Shown here piece by piece: positions 32,133-42,884 of a stretch of 64,000 bases of DNA; positions within the stretch are counted from its first letter, which is position 1, and every line of letters begins with the position of its first letter. The stretch covers positions 1-64,000 of the forward strand of contig JACFMQ010000012.1 of NCBI GenBank assembly GCA_019455325.1, in the 5' to 3' direction. Source of the DNA: Rhodocyclaceae bacterium (GTDB lineage Bacteria; Pseudomonadota; Gammaproteobacteria; Burkholderiales; Rhodocyclaceae). The notes under the pieces were generated by a model. That model was given only the letters and a program-made list of their open reading frames with translations, searched no databases and was not told the DNA's origin. A program made the translations under genes and the position numbers.

Positions 32133-33875
32133 TCAGGGATTCTGCAGGTGCTCCACCATCAGTTGCACGCTCTGCACCCCGTTGTACTCGTTCACGCTCA
32201 GCCGGTAGGCGGCGCGCACCTCGTCACCCGGCGCCTCGGCGAAGTTGAACTGGATCGCGTCGAAGCGCAGTTCACCGGCGCGCAGGCGCAGCTTGAGGTG
32301 CTTCTCCTTGAGCACGCGCTGCTGCTCGACGGTGAAGCGGCCCTCGAACAGCGGCGGCGGGAAGCCCTGGCCCCAGATTTCGTTTTCCAGCAGGCGCGCG
32401 GTTTCCAGCGAGAAATAGCCGGATTCGAGTGCGCCGTCGGTGTGCAGGGTGCGCGTCAGATCGTCGGCGGACAGCAGTTCGTCGGCGACGGCGGCGAAGA
32501 GTTCGCAAAAGCGCGGGAGGTCGGCCTCGTCGATGGTGACGCCGGCCGCCGCGGCGTGGCCGCCGAATTTCTTGAGCAGGCCCGGCGCCCGCTTGGCGAC
32601 GAGGTCGAGCGCGTCGCGCAGATGCAGGCCGGGAATCGAGCGGCCCGAACCTCGCAACACTCCGCGCAACTGGCCGCCGCTGTCGTTGCCACTCTCGTCG
32701 GCGCGGGCGAAGGCGAACACCGGCCGGTGCAGCTTCTCCTTGATGCGCGAGGCGACGATGCCGACCACGCCCTGGTGCCAGTCCGGCGCGAACAGCGCGA
32801 TGCCGGCGGTGTCGACGACGTCGATGGTGGCCAGCGCGGCCAGCGCCTGCTCCTGCATCCCGGCCTCGATCTCGCGCCGTTCCTTGTTCAGCGCGTCGAG
32901 CTGCTGCGCGATGTTCAGCGCGCGCGCCGCGTCGTCGGTGGCCAGGCACTCGATGCCGAGCGACATGTCGGCGAGCCGGCCGGCGGCGTTGAGCCGCGGG
33001 CCGAGCATGAAGCCGAGGTCGAAGGTGGTGGCCTTCGCCGGATCGCGGCCGGCGGCGCGGAAGAGGGCGGCGACGCCCGGCGTCAGCTTGCCCTCGCGCA
33101 TGCGCTTCAGGCCCTGGCTGACGAGGATGCGGTTGTTGCGGTCGAGCCGCACGACGTCGGCGACGGTGCCGAGCGCGACCAGGTCGAGCAGCGCGGCGAG
33201 GTTCGGTTCCCGGCGTCCGCCGTCCTCGGCGAACCAGCCGCGCGCGCGCAGTTCGGCGCGCAGCGCGAGCATCACGTAGAACATGACGCCGACGCCGGCG
33301 ATGCACTTCGACTCGAAGCCGCAGCCGGGCTGGTTCGGATTGACGATGCATTCGGCGTCGGGGAGCGTGTCGCCGGGCAGGTGGTGGTCGGTGACGAGCA
33401 CGGCGATGCCCAGCTCGTGCGCGCGGGCCACGCCCTCGACGCTGGCGATGCCGTTGTCGACGGTGACGATGAGATCCGGCGACGTCGCCGCCGCCGCCTC
33501 GACGACCGACGGCGACAGCCCGTAGCCGTGCACGAAGCGGTCGGGCACGAGGTAGCCGATCTCGGCGGCCGTTCCCGCGGCCATCGCGCGCAGCGCGCGC
33601 AGGCCGACGGCGCAGGCGGTGGCGCCGTCGCAGTCGTAGTCGGCGACGATCAGGATGCGCGCCTCGGCTTCCAGCGCGTCGGCGAGCAGCGCCGCGGCCT
33701 CGGCCGCGCGGGTCAGCGCGGCGGGCGGCAGCAGCGACTTCAGGTCGTAGTCGAGCTCGGCCGCGCTCTCGATGCCGCGCGCCGCGTAGATGCGGGCGAG
33801 CAGCGGATGCAGGCCCTGCTGTTCGAGCTGCCAGGCGCGCCGCGGCAGCGCTTCGCGGGCGACGATGCGGGTCAT
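32133..33875 (-). CDS. recJ: Single-strand-specific DNA exonuclease RecJ
   Basis: The 580-residue protein has the DHH motifs ADYDCDGATA, VDNGIAS, VTDHH and NPNQ, then LDLVALGTVADVV and the DHHA1 region with FGGHAAAAG. It degrades single-stranded DNA 5' to 3' in recombination and mismatch repair. The start ATG overlaps the stop of rpfE (33872-33875). The recJ-rpfE neighbourhood is also known from Xanthomonas. Confidence 0.96.
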   Translation of the reverse strand: MTRIVAREALPRRAWQLEQQGLHPLLARIYAARGIESAAELDYDLKSLLPPAALTRAAEAAALLADALEAEARILIVADYDCDGATACAVGLRALRAMAAGTAAEIGYLVPDRFVHGYGLSPSVVEAAAATSPDLIVTVDNGIASVEGVARAHELGIAVLVTDHHLPGDTLPDAECIVNPNQPGCGFESKCIAGVGVMFYVMLALRAELRARGWFAEDGGRREPNLAALLDLVALGTVADVVRLDRNNRILVSQGLKRMREGKLTPGVAALFRAAGRDPAKATTFDLGFMLGPRLNAAGRLADMSLGIECLATDDAARALNIAQQLDALNKERREIEAGMQEQALAALATIDVVDTAGIALFAPDWHQGVVGIVASRIKEKLHRPVFAFARADESGNDSGGQLRGVLRGSGRSIPGLHLRDALDLVAKRAPGLLKKFGGHAAAAGVTIDEADLPRFCELFAAVADELLSADDLTRTLHTDGALESGYFSLETARLLENEIWGQGFPPPLFEGRFTVEQQRVLKEKHLKLRLRAGELRFDAIQFNFAEAPGDEVRAAYRLSVNEYNGVQSVQLMVEHLQNP

Positions 33876-34918
33876 TTCCCGGCTCCGTCGGCGAGTTCCT
33901 GCGCCAGCGCCTGCAGCGGCCGCGGCCGCTGCCAGAATTTCCACAGGTCGCCGCGTTCGACCTGCCAGCCGGGTTCGCCGTAGATCGTGCTGGCGCGCAG
34001 GTCGAGGTCGACGCGGCCGCGGCGGATCGCGGCGGCGAGCGGCGCGAACCAGTCGCGTTCGAGCGCGGCGATGCCCGCGCGCCAGGCGTCGATGTCCTCG
34101 TACTGCATCGCGCGCAGCAGCGGCTCCAGCGTGACCAGCACCTTGCCGTCGCCGCCGGCGAGTTCGGCCAGCGCGGCGAAACCCTTCGGCGCCGGATGCG
34201 CCGGCACGCCGGCGCAGCGCGCCAGGCCGAGGGCCAGCGGATGGTCGCTGCAGACGGCGGTCCAGTCGCTTTCCAGCGCGTCCGGGAGCGCGCCCGGCCC
34301 CCACAGCCACAGGCTGTTCACCGTCATGCGGCCGCCGTCGGCGCGGGCTTCGTTCACCGCATGGCCGTGCAGCAGCATCTGCGCTTCGTTCAGGAGCCTG
34401 CGCAGCCAGACGGTGCGGCCTTCCTCGGGCAGTTGCCGGTCGATGCGGCGGCCGGCCATGGCCGAGAGCGGCGGCGTCTCGAAGTCGGCGGCGGCGGAAA
34501 GGCGCAGATACCAGCGCTCCGGCGTCGCCGCGCGAAACTCGCCGACATCGCCGAAATAGCGGTTCAGCTCGCCGGTCAGCGCCTCGGCCTCGGCCATGGC
34601 GATGTCGATGCGGCTGCCGTCGGCGAGGATCAGGCGCTCCTGGTGCAGGCGCAGATGCACCGGGTCGGCGCAGGTCCAGTGGTGCTCGCCGGGGTCGATG
34701 CCCTCGCCGAGCAGGCGCAGCGCGGCGTAGGGCACGGCGCGGTCGAGGCCGAAGGCGCGGGCGACGGCGGCGTCGAAGGTGGCCGGCGCGGCCGCGGCGT
34801 CGGCGCGGCGGCCGCGCGCCAGCAGCGTTTCGAGCGCCGGGCAGGCGAGGCCGGCGAAGGTCTCGGCGTCGCCGGGTTCGGGCCAGATCAGTTCGGGGAT
34901 GAGCAGCGTCAGGCGCAT
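33872..34918 (-). CDS. RpfE-like protein (phosphoglycerate mutase-related)
   Basis: The 348-residue protein begins MRLTLLIPELIWPEPGD and contains LSALAGRRID-like and LNSLWLWGPGALP-like segments that recall the phosphoglycerate-mutase-type RpfE proteins of Xanthomonas and many betaproteobacteria. It lacks an obvious catalytic metal site. The function is unknown; in Xanthomonas it lies in the rpf cluster next to recJ, as here. It overlaps recJ by 4 bases. Confidence 0.78.
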   Translation of the reverse strand: MRLTLLIPELIWPEPGDAETFAGLACPALETLLARGRRADAAAAPATFDAAVARAFGLDRAVPYAALRLLGEGIDPGEHHWTCADPVHLRLHQERLILADGSRIDIAMAEAEALTGELNRYFGDVGEFRAATPERWYLRLSAAADFETPPLSAMAGRRIDRQLPEEGRTVWLRRLLNEAQMLLHGHAVNEARADGGRMTVNSLWLWGPGALPDALESDWTAVCSDHPLALGLARCAGVPAHPAPKGFAALAELAGGDGKVLVTLEPLLRAMQYEDIDAWRAGIAALERDWFAPLAAAIRRGRVDLDLRASTIYGEPGWQVERGDLWKFWQRPRPLQALAQELADGAGK

Positions 34919-35036
34919 GGGCCGAGGGTTCCGGTGCGGCGGTGGGGCGAAGGGGCAGAAGTTTACCGCAGTTCGCTCGCTTGCCGGAGTCGGCGGGGGA
35001 AGGGGGAGGGACTCGGGGGTGGGGGCGTTCCCGCGA

Positions 35037-36065
35037 TCAATCCTGCCTGCCCATCGTCAGCACCATCCGGTATCTGGCTTCGCCGGACATCATCCGCTCG
35101 TACGCCGCGCGCGCCCTCGCCAGCGGCATGGTCTCGATCAACGGGCGGACGTCGGCGAGGACGCTGAAATCCAGCGTCTTTTCGGACTCGAACGGCGTGC
35201 CGGTGAGCGTGCCCTGCACCGTGCGTTCGCCAGACACCAGCAGCCTCGGCGACACCGCGATCGGCTCCTGGCCGACGCCCGCGACGATCAGCTTTCCGTG
35301 CGGCGCCAGCGCCGGCATGAGCGACGAAACGGCGGCGCTGTCCGTGATCGTCGCCAGGATCACCTGCGCGCCTCCCATTTCCTGCAGCCGGGCGACGGCA
35401 TCCTCGGCGCGGGTGTCGATATAGACGTGCGCCCCGAGGCTCAGGACTTCGCTGGCGATGTCCGCGCCGCGTCCGACGGCCACGACCCTGAATCCCATCC
35501 TGCGCGCATACTGGACGGCGAGGTGGCCGAGGCCGCCGATGCCCTGGACAGCAACGAGATCGCCGGCCTGGCCTCCCGATTTCCTGAGCGCGTTGAACGT
35601 GGCGAGCCCCGCGCACAGGAGGGGCGCCGCCTCCGTGGAATCGAGTTCATCCGGGATCGCCACCAGGCCGGTGCTTCTGGCAAGCATCATTTCGGCATAG
35701 CCGCCGTCCTGCGAGCTGCCGACGACGGGCTGGTCGCGGCAAAGGTGGAACTGTCCGCGGCGGCACTGAGCGCATTCGTTGCAGTGGCCGCCGAGGCGGC
35801 CGACGCCGACCCGCTGGCCCGCCCGCCAGAACGAAGGCGTGCCGGCGCCGACGGTGGCGATCCGCCCGACGACTTCGTGGCCGGGGACGCGCGGCAGTCG
35901 CAGACCCGGCTCGCGCCCTTCGACGGCGCCGGCATCCGCCCCGCAGATGCCGCAGGCCTCGACCCGGATCAGCACCTCGCCGGCCCGGGGTTCCGGCACG
36001 CTCCGTTCGACGAGTTCCAGCACGCCCGGGGCGCTCACCTGTACCGCTCTGTAGCTCGCTTTCAT
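35037..36065 (-). CDS. Zinc-dependent alcohol dehydrogenase family protein
   Basis: The 342-residue protein has the MDR features: CGICGADAG with the first zinc ligand, GHEVVGRI, four structural cysteines in CNECAQCRRGQFHLC, and the NAD-binding GIGGLGHLAVQYA. The ligand order matches class AdhA-type alcohol dehydrogenases. It is the last gene of a leftward cluster with an MFS transporter and an ABM protein, next to a divergent LysR regulator. The cluster probably handles a reactive aldehyde or alcohol; the substrate is unknown. Confidence 0.92.
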   Translation of the reverse strand: MKASYRAVQVSAPGVLELVERSVPEPRAGEVLIRVEACGICGADAGAVEGREPGLRLPRVPGHEVVGRIATVGAGTPSFWRAGQRVGVGRLGGHCNECAQCRRGQFHLCRDQPVVGSSQDGGYAEMMLARSTGLVAIPDELDSTEAAPLLCAGLATFNALRKSGGQAGDLVAVQGIGGLGHLAVQYARRMGFRVVAVGRGADIASEVLSLGAHVYIDTRAEDAVARLQEMGGAQVILATITDSAAVSSLMPALAPHGKLIVAGVGQEPIAVSPRLLVSGERTVQGTLTGTPFESEKTLDFSVLADVRPLIETMPLARARAAYERMMSGEARYRMVLTMGRQD

Positions 36066-36105
36066 GGCCGTCCTTCCGGTGCGCTTGCGTGTATCGACGG
36101 TCGCT

Positions 36106-37335
36106 TCACGCGGGAGCGCGGACGCTGCGCTCCGCCGCCGGGCGGCCAAGGGCGAGAACGGCCAGCGCCAGCGGAACGAACGACAGCCAGAGCACCGTGT
36201 TCCAGCCGTATGCCGTCAGCAGACCGCCGGAGAGGAAGGAGCCGAGGGCCACCGTCCCGAAGACGACGAAATCGTTGAACGATTGGACGCGGGTTCTTTC
36301 CTCGGGTTCATGACACGCCAGCACGAGCGCCGAGGCGCCGACGAAGCCGAAGTTCCAGCCAATGCCGAGCAGGATGAGGGTGAGCCAGAAATGCGCCACA
36401 TCGACGCCCAGCAAGCCGACCGCGACCGAGAGGGCGGTGAGCGCCAGGCCGGCCATGACCACCCGGCGCGCGCCGAAGCGCGTGATCAGCCGTCCGGTGA
36501 AAAAGCCCGGGGCGTACATCGCGATGACATGCCATTGAATGCCGAGGTTGGACGACGCCTGCGACAGGCCGCACATCCGCATGGCCAGCGGCGCGGCGGT
36601 CATCAGGAAATTCATCAGCAGATACGAGACGACGCCGCAGGCGACGGCGGTAAGGAACCTGGGCTGGCGGGCGATGACGCCCAGCGGGCGGCCGCCGGCA
36701 GGCTGTCGCGCGGTCGGCGCGGGAACGCGGACGCCGAGCAGGATGAGCGCGGACAAGGCGGCCACGGCCGCCTGCGCCAGAAAGGTCCCGGCGAAGAGGT
36801 AGGGCGCCCACAGATCCATGGTGTGGGTGACGAGCTGCGGCCCGATCACGCCGGCGAAGACGCCGCCGGCCATGACGAACGACAGCGCCTGCGGACGCCG
36901 TTCCGGCGGCACGCAGTCCGCCGCCGCGAAACGGAAGGAAAGGACCACGGCGGCATAGGCGCCGCCGAAGAACATCGCCGCGCAGAACAGCCAGAAAAGG
37001 CCGGACACCACCGCCAGGGTCGCGAGCAGGCCGACAAGTACGCCGCAGCCCGCCCCGATCAGGAAGGCGGCGCGGCGACCGTGGCGCTGGGCGATGGCGC
37101 CTGCGGGCAACGCGCACGCCGCCATGCCGACCACGAAGATCGAGATCGGCAGCGTCGCCAGCGCCTGGCTGGGCGCGAGCGTGTTCCCGACGATGGCGCC
37201 CGTCGCATAGACGACGACCGAATTCGCGCCGGCGAGCGCCTGCGCGACGGTCAGCCGTGCAAGGTTGCTCCTCGCGTGCGCGTAGAGGGATGGCGAAGAT
37301 GACCCGGCCAGGGGATTTGCGCCGATGTGCGACAT
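36106..37335 (-). CDS. MFS transporter
   Basis: The 409-residue protein has about 12 hydrophobic helices and the MFS loop motif GAIAQRHGRRAAFLIGAG between helices 2 and 3. The second half repeats it (GRLITRFGARRVVMAG). The family is that of drug and metabolite exporters. It is the middle gene of the cluster and is transcribed with the ADH. The substrate is unknown. Confidence 0.9.
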   Translation of the reverse strand: MSHIGANPLAGSSSPSLYAHARSNLARLTVAQALAGANSVVVYATGAIVGNTLAPSQALATLPISIFVVGMAACALPAGAIAQRHGRRAAFLIGAGCGVLVGLLATLAVVSGLFWLFCAAMFFGGAYAAVVLSFRFAAADCVPPERRPQALSFVMAGGVFAGVIGPQLVTHTMDLWAPYLFAGTFLAQAAVAALSALILLGVRVPAPTARQPAGGRPLGVIARQPRFLTAVACGVVSYLLMNFLMTAAPLAMRMCGLSQASSNLGIQWHVIAMYAPGFFTGRLITRFGARRVVMAGLALTALSVAVGLLGVDVAHFWLTLILLGIGWNFGFVGASALVLACHEPEERTRVQSFNDFVVFGTVALGSFLSGGLLTAYGWNTVLWLSFVPLALAVLALGRPAAERSVRAPA

Positions 37336-37374
37336 TTGCCTCCGGAGCGTGCGGGTGGCGCCCGGTGCGAGGAA

Positions 37375-37656
37375 TCAGACCGCCTGGTAGATGCGCACGT
37401 CGGGCGCGGCATCCAGCAGCGGCTTGAGCGCGCCGACCACGTCGGCGGTGAACAGTCCGCTCTGCAGGTAGGCATTCGCGTTCTCCTGGCTGTCGAAGCC
37501 GTGCAGCACCTGAACGTCTTCCTCGCGCACCAGCAGCTCCTTCGATCTGGCGCCGTCGATGGTGTCGAGGAAGGGCGCCTTGTACTTCTGGTAGATCCCG
37601 GCGGCGGCGGCGCGATTGGCGTTGGTGATCTTGAGGGTGATTTGCAGATAGACCAT
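37375..37656 (-). CDS. ABM-like small protein (antibiotic biosynthesis monooxygenase fold)
   Basis: The 93-residue protein begins at ATG 37656 with AGGAG at the right distance. It has a strand-helix pattern (MVYLQITLKITN, then AAAAGIYQKYKAPFLDTIDG and LLVREEDVQVLHGFDS) that fits the dimeric ferredoxin-like ABM fold. These proteins oxidise or isomerise aromatic or quinone-type compounds, but many are of unknown function. It is the first gene of the cluster. Confidence 0.72.
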   Translation of the reverse strand: MVYLQITLKITNANRAAAAGIYQKYKAPFLDTIDGARSKELLVREEDVQVLHGFDSQENANAYLQSGLFTADVVGALKPLLDAAPDVRIYQAV

Positions 37657-37724
37657 TGCGTTTCTCCTGGTTGCGCGGTTCGATGCGTGGCATTGTTCGC
37701 CGATTTGTTTCCGCCGACAAACAA

Positions 37725-37759
37725 GATAAAGTGCCTTCCGTCGAAAGAAAAACTTTATC
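37725..37759. promoter_or_regulatory. Dyad in the LysR/ABM intergenic region
   Basis: GATAAAGT (37725-37732) is the exact reverse complement of ACTTTATC (37752-37759), with 19 bases between. It lies directly before the LysR start. The position between divergent genes fits a LysR-type regulatory site, although the half-sites lack the common T-N11-A core spacing. Confidence 0.45.
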
Positions 37760-37762
37760 GCC

Positions 37763-38674
37763 ATGGAATCGCCCGTTCATCTGAACGCATTGCGCGCATT
37801 CGAGGCCAGCGCCCGCCATCAGAGCTTTTCCGCGGCAGCGGCCGAACTCCACGTGACCCCCGCCGCGGTCGGACAGATCGTGCGTACGCTGGAGGAATGG
37901 TTGGGCGTCCCCCTGTTCCTCCGCAGCGCCAGCGGCCGGGTCCGGCTGGTCGCCACCGAGGCCGCCGAACGCGCGCTGCCGGACATCCGGGCGGGCTTCG
38001 ACCGGCTGGCGCTGGGCCTGGAGCGGCTCAAGGAAGGATCGGCCAGCGGCGTGCTGACCGTAACGGTCAGCCCGGCCTTCGCCGCCAAGTGGCTGCTGCC
38101 GCGCATCGACCGCTTCCAGGCGGCCTGGCCCGATACCGACGTGCGCCTGGAGACCAGCCTCAAGGCCGTGGATTTCGTCGCGCAGCGGGTCGATGTCGGC
38201 GTGCGCTACGGCATGGGAAGCTGGCCGGGGCTGGCGGCGGACAGGCTGATGGACGAGGAGGTCTATCCGGTGTGCTCGCCCCGGCTGCTGCGCCGGCGCG
38301 GGCGCTTGCGGAAGCCGCATGACCTGGCCCGGGAAACCCTGATCCACGACCTGTCGATGGGCAGCCACACCGGCTTCCCGGATTGGGAGACATGGCTGCA
38401 GAAGGCCGGCGTGGCAGGGGTTTCGACGAAGCGGGGGATGCAGATCAACAACTCGGCGGCGGTGCTGCAGGCGGCGATCGACGGGCATGGCGTGGCATTG
38501 GCGCGCAGCGTCATGGCGCACGACGATCTCGCCGCGGGACGCCTCGTACGGCTTTTCCCCGACATCGACTGCGCCTCGGCGCTTGCCTACTACGTGGTCT
38601 ATCGACCGGAATGCGCCCACCTGCCGAGACTCGTCGCCTTCCGCGACTGGCTCGTCGGCGAAGCGAACGCCTAG
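37763..38674 (+). CDS. LysR-family regulator (GcvA-like)
   Basis: The 303-residue protein has the N-terminal HTH (LRAFEASARHQSFSAAAAEL, then HVTPAAVGQIVRTLEEWLG) and a substrate-binding domain typical of the GcvA group (VDVGVRYGMGSWPGL, then PVCSPRLL and INNSAAVLQAAIDGHGVALA). It is divergent from the ABM-MFS-ADH cluster and probably controls it. The inducer is unknown. Confidence 0.92.
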   Translation: MESPVHLNALRAFEASARHQSFSAAAAELHVTPAAVGQIVRTLEEWLGVPLFLRSASGRVRLVATEAAERALPDIRAGFDRLALGLERLKEGSASGVLTVTVSPAFAAKWLLPRIDRFQAAWPDTDVRLETSLKAVDFVAQRVDVGVRYGMGSWPGLAADRLMDEEVYPVCSPRLLRRRGRLRKPHDLARETLIHDLSMGSHTGFPDWETWLQKAGVAGVSTKRGMQINNSAAVLQAAIDGHGVALARSVMAHDDLAAGRLVRLFPDIDCASALAYYVVYRPECAHLPRLVAFRDWLVGEANA

Positions 38675-38782
38675 GCCTCCGGCGATTCCGGGGCACGCGC
38701 CCGGCGCCGGGTGGAAGGCGGCTTTCCTGTGTAACATTACGCCTTTGCCGAAAACCCCCGCCAACCACTCCAGAAGCCGCGA

Positions 38783-40022
38783 ATGGCCCTGCCCTACGAA
38801 CTGCTGATCGGCCTGCGCTACACGCGCACCAAGCGGCGCAACCACTTCATCTCCTTCATCTCGCTGATCTCGATGCTCGGCGTCGCGCTCGGCGTCGCCG
38901 CGCTGATCGTCGTGCTGTCGGTGATGAACGGCTTCCAGAAGGAGCTGCGCGGCCGCATCCTGTCGGTCGTCTCGCACGTGCAGATACTCGGCGCGGCCGG
39001 CGACCTGATGGACTGGCAGCGCGTGACGGCGCAGGCCGCCGCGCATCCGGAGGTGCGCGCGGCGGCGCCCTTCGTGCAGGCGCAGGGCATGCTCTCCTAC
39101 AACCAGAACGTGCGCGGCACGCTGGTGCGCGGCGTCCTGCCCACGCTGGAGGACCAGGTCGCCGACTTCCGCCCGCACATGAAGAGCGGCAGCCTCGACG
39201 CCCTCGTGCCGGACCGCTTCGGCATCGTCCTCGGCTCGGAACTGGCGCGCGCGCTCGGCGTCTTCGTCGGCGACCGGGTGACGCTGATCGCGCCGCAGGG
39301 CGTGGTGACGCCGGCCGGCGTCGTGCCGCGGCTGAAGACCTTCGAGGTCGTCGGCATCTTCGAGGTCGGCATGTTCGAGTACGACAACGGCCTGGCGCTG
39401 CTGGCCATGGCCGACGCGCAGAAGCTCTACCGCATGGGCGACGCCGTTTCCGGCGTGCGTCTGAAGCTCGGCGATCTCTTCCAGGCGCCGCGCGTGGCGC
39501 GCGAGCTGGCGACGACGCTCGACGTCGACGCCTATCTCTCCGACTGGACGCGCAGCCACGCCAACTTCTTCCGCGCCGTGCAGATCGAGAAGAACATGAT
39601 GTTCATCATCCTCTCGCTGATCGTCGCCGTCGCCGCCTTCAACATCGTGTCCACGCTGGTCATGGCGGTCACCGACAAGCAGGCGGACATCGCCATCCTG
39701 CGCACGCTCGGCGCCAGCCCGGGCAGCGTGATGGCGATCTTCATCGTGCAGGGCGCGCTGATCGGCACCGTCGGCCTGGCGCTCGGCGTCGCCGGCGGCG
39801 TCGCGCTGGCGCTCAACATCGACGTCGTCGTGCCGGCCATCGAGCGCCTGCTCGGCATCCAGTTCCTCTCCAAGGAGGTCTACTACATCAACGAGCTGCC
39901 CTCCGACCTGCAGTGGAGCGACGTCACCGGCGTCACCGGCATCGCCTTCGTGCTGGCGCTGCTGGCGACGCTCTATCCGAGCTGGCGGGCTTCGCGCGTC
40001 AATCCGGCGGAGGCGCTGCGCT

Positions 40023-40030
<8 letters not shown>
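38783..40030 (+). CDS. lolC: Lipoprotein-releasing ABC transporter permease
   Basis: The 415-residue protein has a first membrane helix followed by a large periplasmic domain and three C-terminal helices, the LolC/E topology. The start [20 protein letters not shown] and the C-terminal [20 protein letters not shown] are family signatures. With LolD it extracts outer-membrane lipoproteins from the inner membrane for LolA. A single permease gene suggests a homodimeric LolF-like arrangement, as no second permease is next to it. Confidence 0.93.
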
Positions 40031-40700
<670 letters not shown>

Positions 40701-40777
40701 CCCCGATATTGCCCGGATAATCCGCTCCAGCCGACGTTTGCCAATCGATTTGTTTCAGGATTATTTCAGGAGCCCTC

Positions 40778-42796
40778 ATGCAGGCACTGTTCGCCCCCGC
40801 CATCGCCATCATGAACCGCATGCGCTACACGCAGAAATTCGGCGTGATGGGGCTGCTCATGCTGATCGCCATCGTCGTCCTGCTGGCGAACCTCTATGCG
40901 GCGCTGAATGCGAACATCACCGCTTCGCGCTCCGAGCTCCGGGGCATCGAGGTGGTCAAGCCGATGCAGCGCGTCGTGCAGTTCATGCAGCAGCACCGCG
41001 GCCTGTCGGCCGGCGTCCTCGCCGGCAACGAGGCGATGAAGGAGGTGCGGGCGGCGAAGGAGAAGGAAGTCAGCGGCGCGCTGAAGGCGACCGAGGCCGC
41101 GATGTCCGCGGAGCTGGTGGCGAGCAAGGAATGGAAGGCGATCACCGACGAGTGGACGGCGCTGCGCACCGACGTGCTGACCTGGACCGGCGTCGAGAGC
41201 TTCCGCCGCCACACGGTGCTGATCGACGACGTGCTGACCTTCATGGTCAGCGTCGCCGACGGCTACCACCTGACCATCGACCCGGACATCGACTCCTACT
41301 ACCTGATCGACACGGTCATGACCAAGGCGCCGATCGCCCTCGAGCGCCTCGGCCAGATGCGCGCCCGCGGCACCGGCATCCTGACCAAGAAGCAGATGCT
41401 GCACGAGCAGCAGGTCGAGATGAACACGCTGGTGGCCGAGCTGAACGGCGCGCTGAAGACGCTCAAGATCAACCTCGAGAAGACCGCCCACTTCAACCCC
41501 GACCTGAAGGCCGCGCTCGACCAGGCGACGCGGGACTACGTCGGCTCCTCCGAACAGATCGGCAAGGTGATCATCGAGGACATGCTGCTCGGCGCCTTCA
41601 TGATGGAGCCCAAGGAATGGTTCGGCCTGACGACGACGGCCATCGACACGGGCTACAAGCAGATGTTCGAAACCATGCTGCCGACCCTCGAAACGCTGAT
41701 CCAGCGCCGCATCGACCGACTGGAGCAGGGCCTGTTCCTGAGCATCGGGCTGACCCTGCTGATGCTCGTCGCCGTCGGCTACTTCTCGGTCGGCGCCTAT
41801 TACGCGACGGTCAGCAGCATCAAGCAACTGGCGGAGACGGCGCACACGCTGTCCACCGGCGACCTGCGGCCGCGCATCGACCTGCGCACGCGCGACGAGC
41901 TGAAGCTCGTCGGCGACAGCTTCAACGAAATGGCCAACGCCTTCTCGGCGCTGCTGCGCAACGTCCAGGCCGGCGCCGACCAGGTGCTGAGCGCGTCGCA
42001 CCGCATGGCCGAATCCTCGTCGCAGATCACCAGCAGCACGGCGTCGCAGAGCGAGGCCGCCTCCAGCATGGCGGCGGCGGTCGAGCAGATGACCGTGGGC
42101 ATCGACCACATCAGCAAGAGCGCGATGCAGGCCAACGAGATCTCGAACGCCGCCGGCAGCCTCTCGGTCGAGGGTGGGCGCATCGTCGGCACCGTCGTCG
42201 AGGAGATCCGCAAGATCGCCGAATCGGTCAATGACTCGGCCAACATCATCGACGAGCTGGGCCGCCAGTCCGACCAGATCTCGGCGATCGTGAACGTGAT
42301 CAAGGAGATCGCCGACCAGACCAACCTGCTGGCGCTGAACGCGGCGATCGAGGCGGCGCGCGCCGGCGAATCGGGCCGCGGCTTCGCCGTCGTCGCCGAC
42401 GAGGTGAGGAAGCTCGCCGAGCGCACGACCAAGTCGACGCAGGAAATCTCGGCGATGATCTCGGCCATCCAGAACGGCACGCAGAGCGCGGTGACCTCGA
42501 TGCGCGACGGCGTCACCCGGGTGAACGGCGGCGTCGTCCTCGCCACCCAGGCCGGCGATGCGATGGGCCAGATCCAGAACAACGCCGGCAGCGTCGTCGA
42601 GACCGTTTCCGAGATTTCCTCGGCGCTGCGCGAGCAGAGCACGGCGAGCACCGAGATCGCCAGGAACGTCGAGCACATCGCCGAGATGGCCGAGGAAAAC
42701 AACTCGGTGGTCGCGGAGAACGCCAGCACCGCGCACGAGCTGGAGCGGCTCGCCGAGGGGCTGCAGGCGGAGATCCGCCGCTTCCGCGTCTCCTGA
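40778..42796 (+). CDS. Methyl-accepting chemotaxis protein
   Basis: The 672-residue protein has a membrane helix (about 26-48), a long helical periplasmic sensor region (about 50-310) similar to nitrate/nitrite-sensing helical bundles, a second membrane helix near 315-345, HAMP, and the MCP signalling domain. The hairpin tip reads [35 protein letters not shown]. It should signal through CheA/CheW, but none are in the window. The ligand is unknown. Two hairpin terminators follow. Confidence 0.93.
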   Translation: MQALFAPAIAIMNRMRYTQKFGVMGLLMLIAIVVLLANLYAALNANITASRSELRGIEVVKPMQRVVQFMQQHRGLSAGVLAGNEAMKEVRAAKEKEVSGALKATEAAMSAELVASKEWKAITDEWTALRTDVLTWTGVESFRRHTVLIDDVLTFMVSVADGYHLTIDPDIDSYYLIDTVMTKAPIALERLGQMRARGTGILTKKQMLHEQQVEMNTLVAELNGALKTLKINLEKTAHFNPDLKAALDQATRDYVGSSEQIGKVIIEDMLLGAFMMEPKEWFGLTTTAIDTGYKQMFETMLPTLETLIQRRIDRLEQGLFLSIGLTLLMLVAVGYFSVGAYYATVSSIKQLAETAHTLSTGDLRPRIDLRTRDELKLVGDSFNEMANAFSALLRNVQAGADQVLSASHRMAESSSQITSSTASQSEAASSMAAAVEQMTVGIDHISKSAMQANEISNAAGSLSVEGGRIVGTVVEEIRKIAESVNDSANIIDELGRQSDQISAIVNVIKEIADQTNLLALNAAIEAARAGESGRGFAVVADEVRKLAERTTKSTQEISAMISAIQNGTQSAVTSMRDGVTRVNGGVVLATQAGDAMGQIQNNAGSVVETVSEISSALREQSTASTEIARNVEHIAEMAEENNSVVAENASTAHELERLAEGLQAEIRRFRVS

Positions 42797-42803
42797 TCCG
42801 CGA

Positions 42804-42825
42804 ACGCCCGGCCGCGGCCGGGCGT
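42804..42825 (+). terminator. First hairpin after the chemotaxis gene
   Basis: A 22-base perfect palindrome (42804-42825, ACGCCCGGCCG and its complement) followed by CCCTTT, 8 bases after the stop codon. Confidence 0.7.
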
Positions 42826-42848
42826 CCCTTTCCGTCATTCCCCGAAGC

Positions 42849-42880
42849 GCCGCCCGGGCCGTCAGGCCGGGCGGCCTTTT
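42849..42880 (+). terminator. Second hairpin with T-tract after the chemotaxis gene
   Basis: GCCGCCCGG (42849-42857) pairs with the CCGGGCGGC ending at 42875, followed by CTTTTT. It is the stronger of the two, and it ends just before the stop codon of the convergent DUF2062 gene at 42885. Confidence 0.78.
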
Positions 42881-42884
42881 TATG

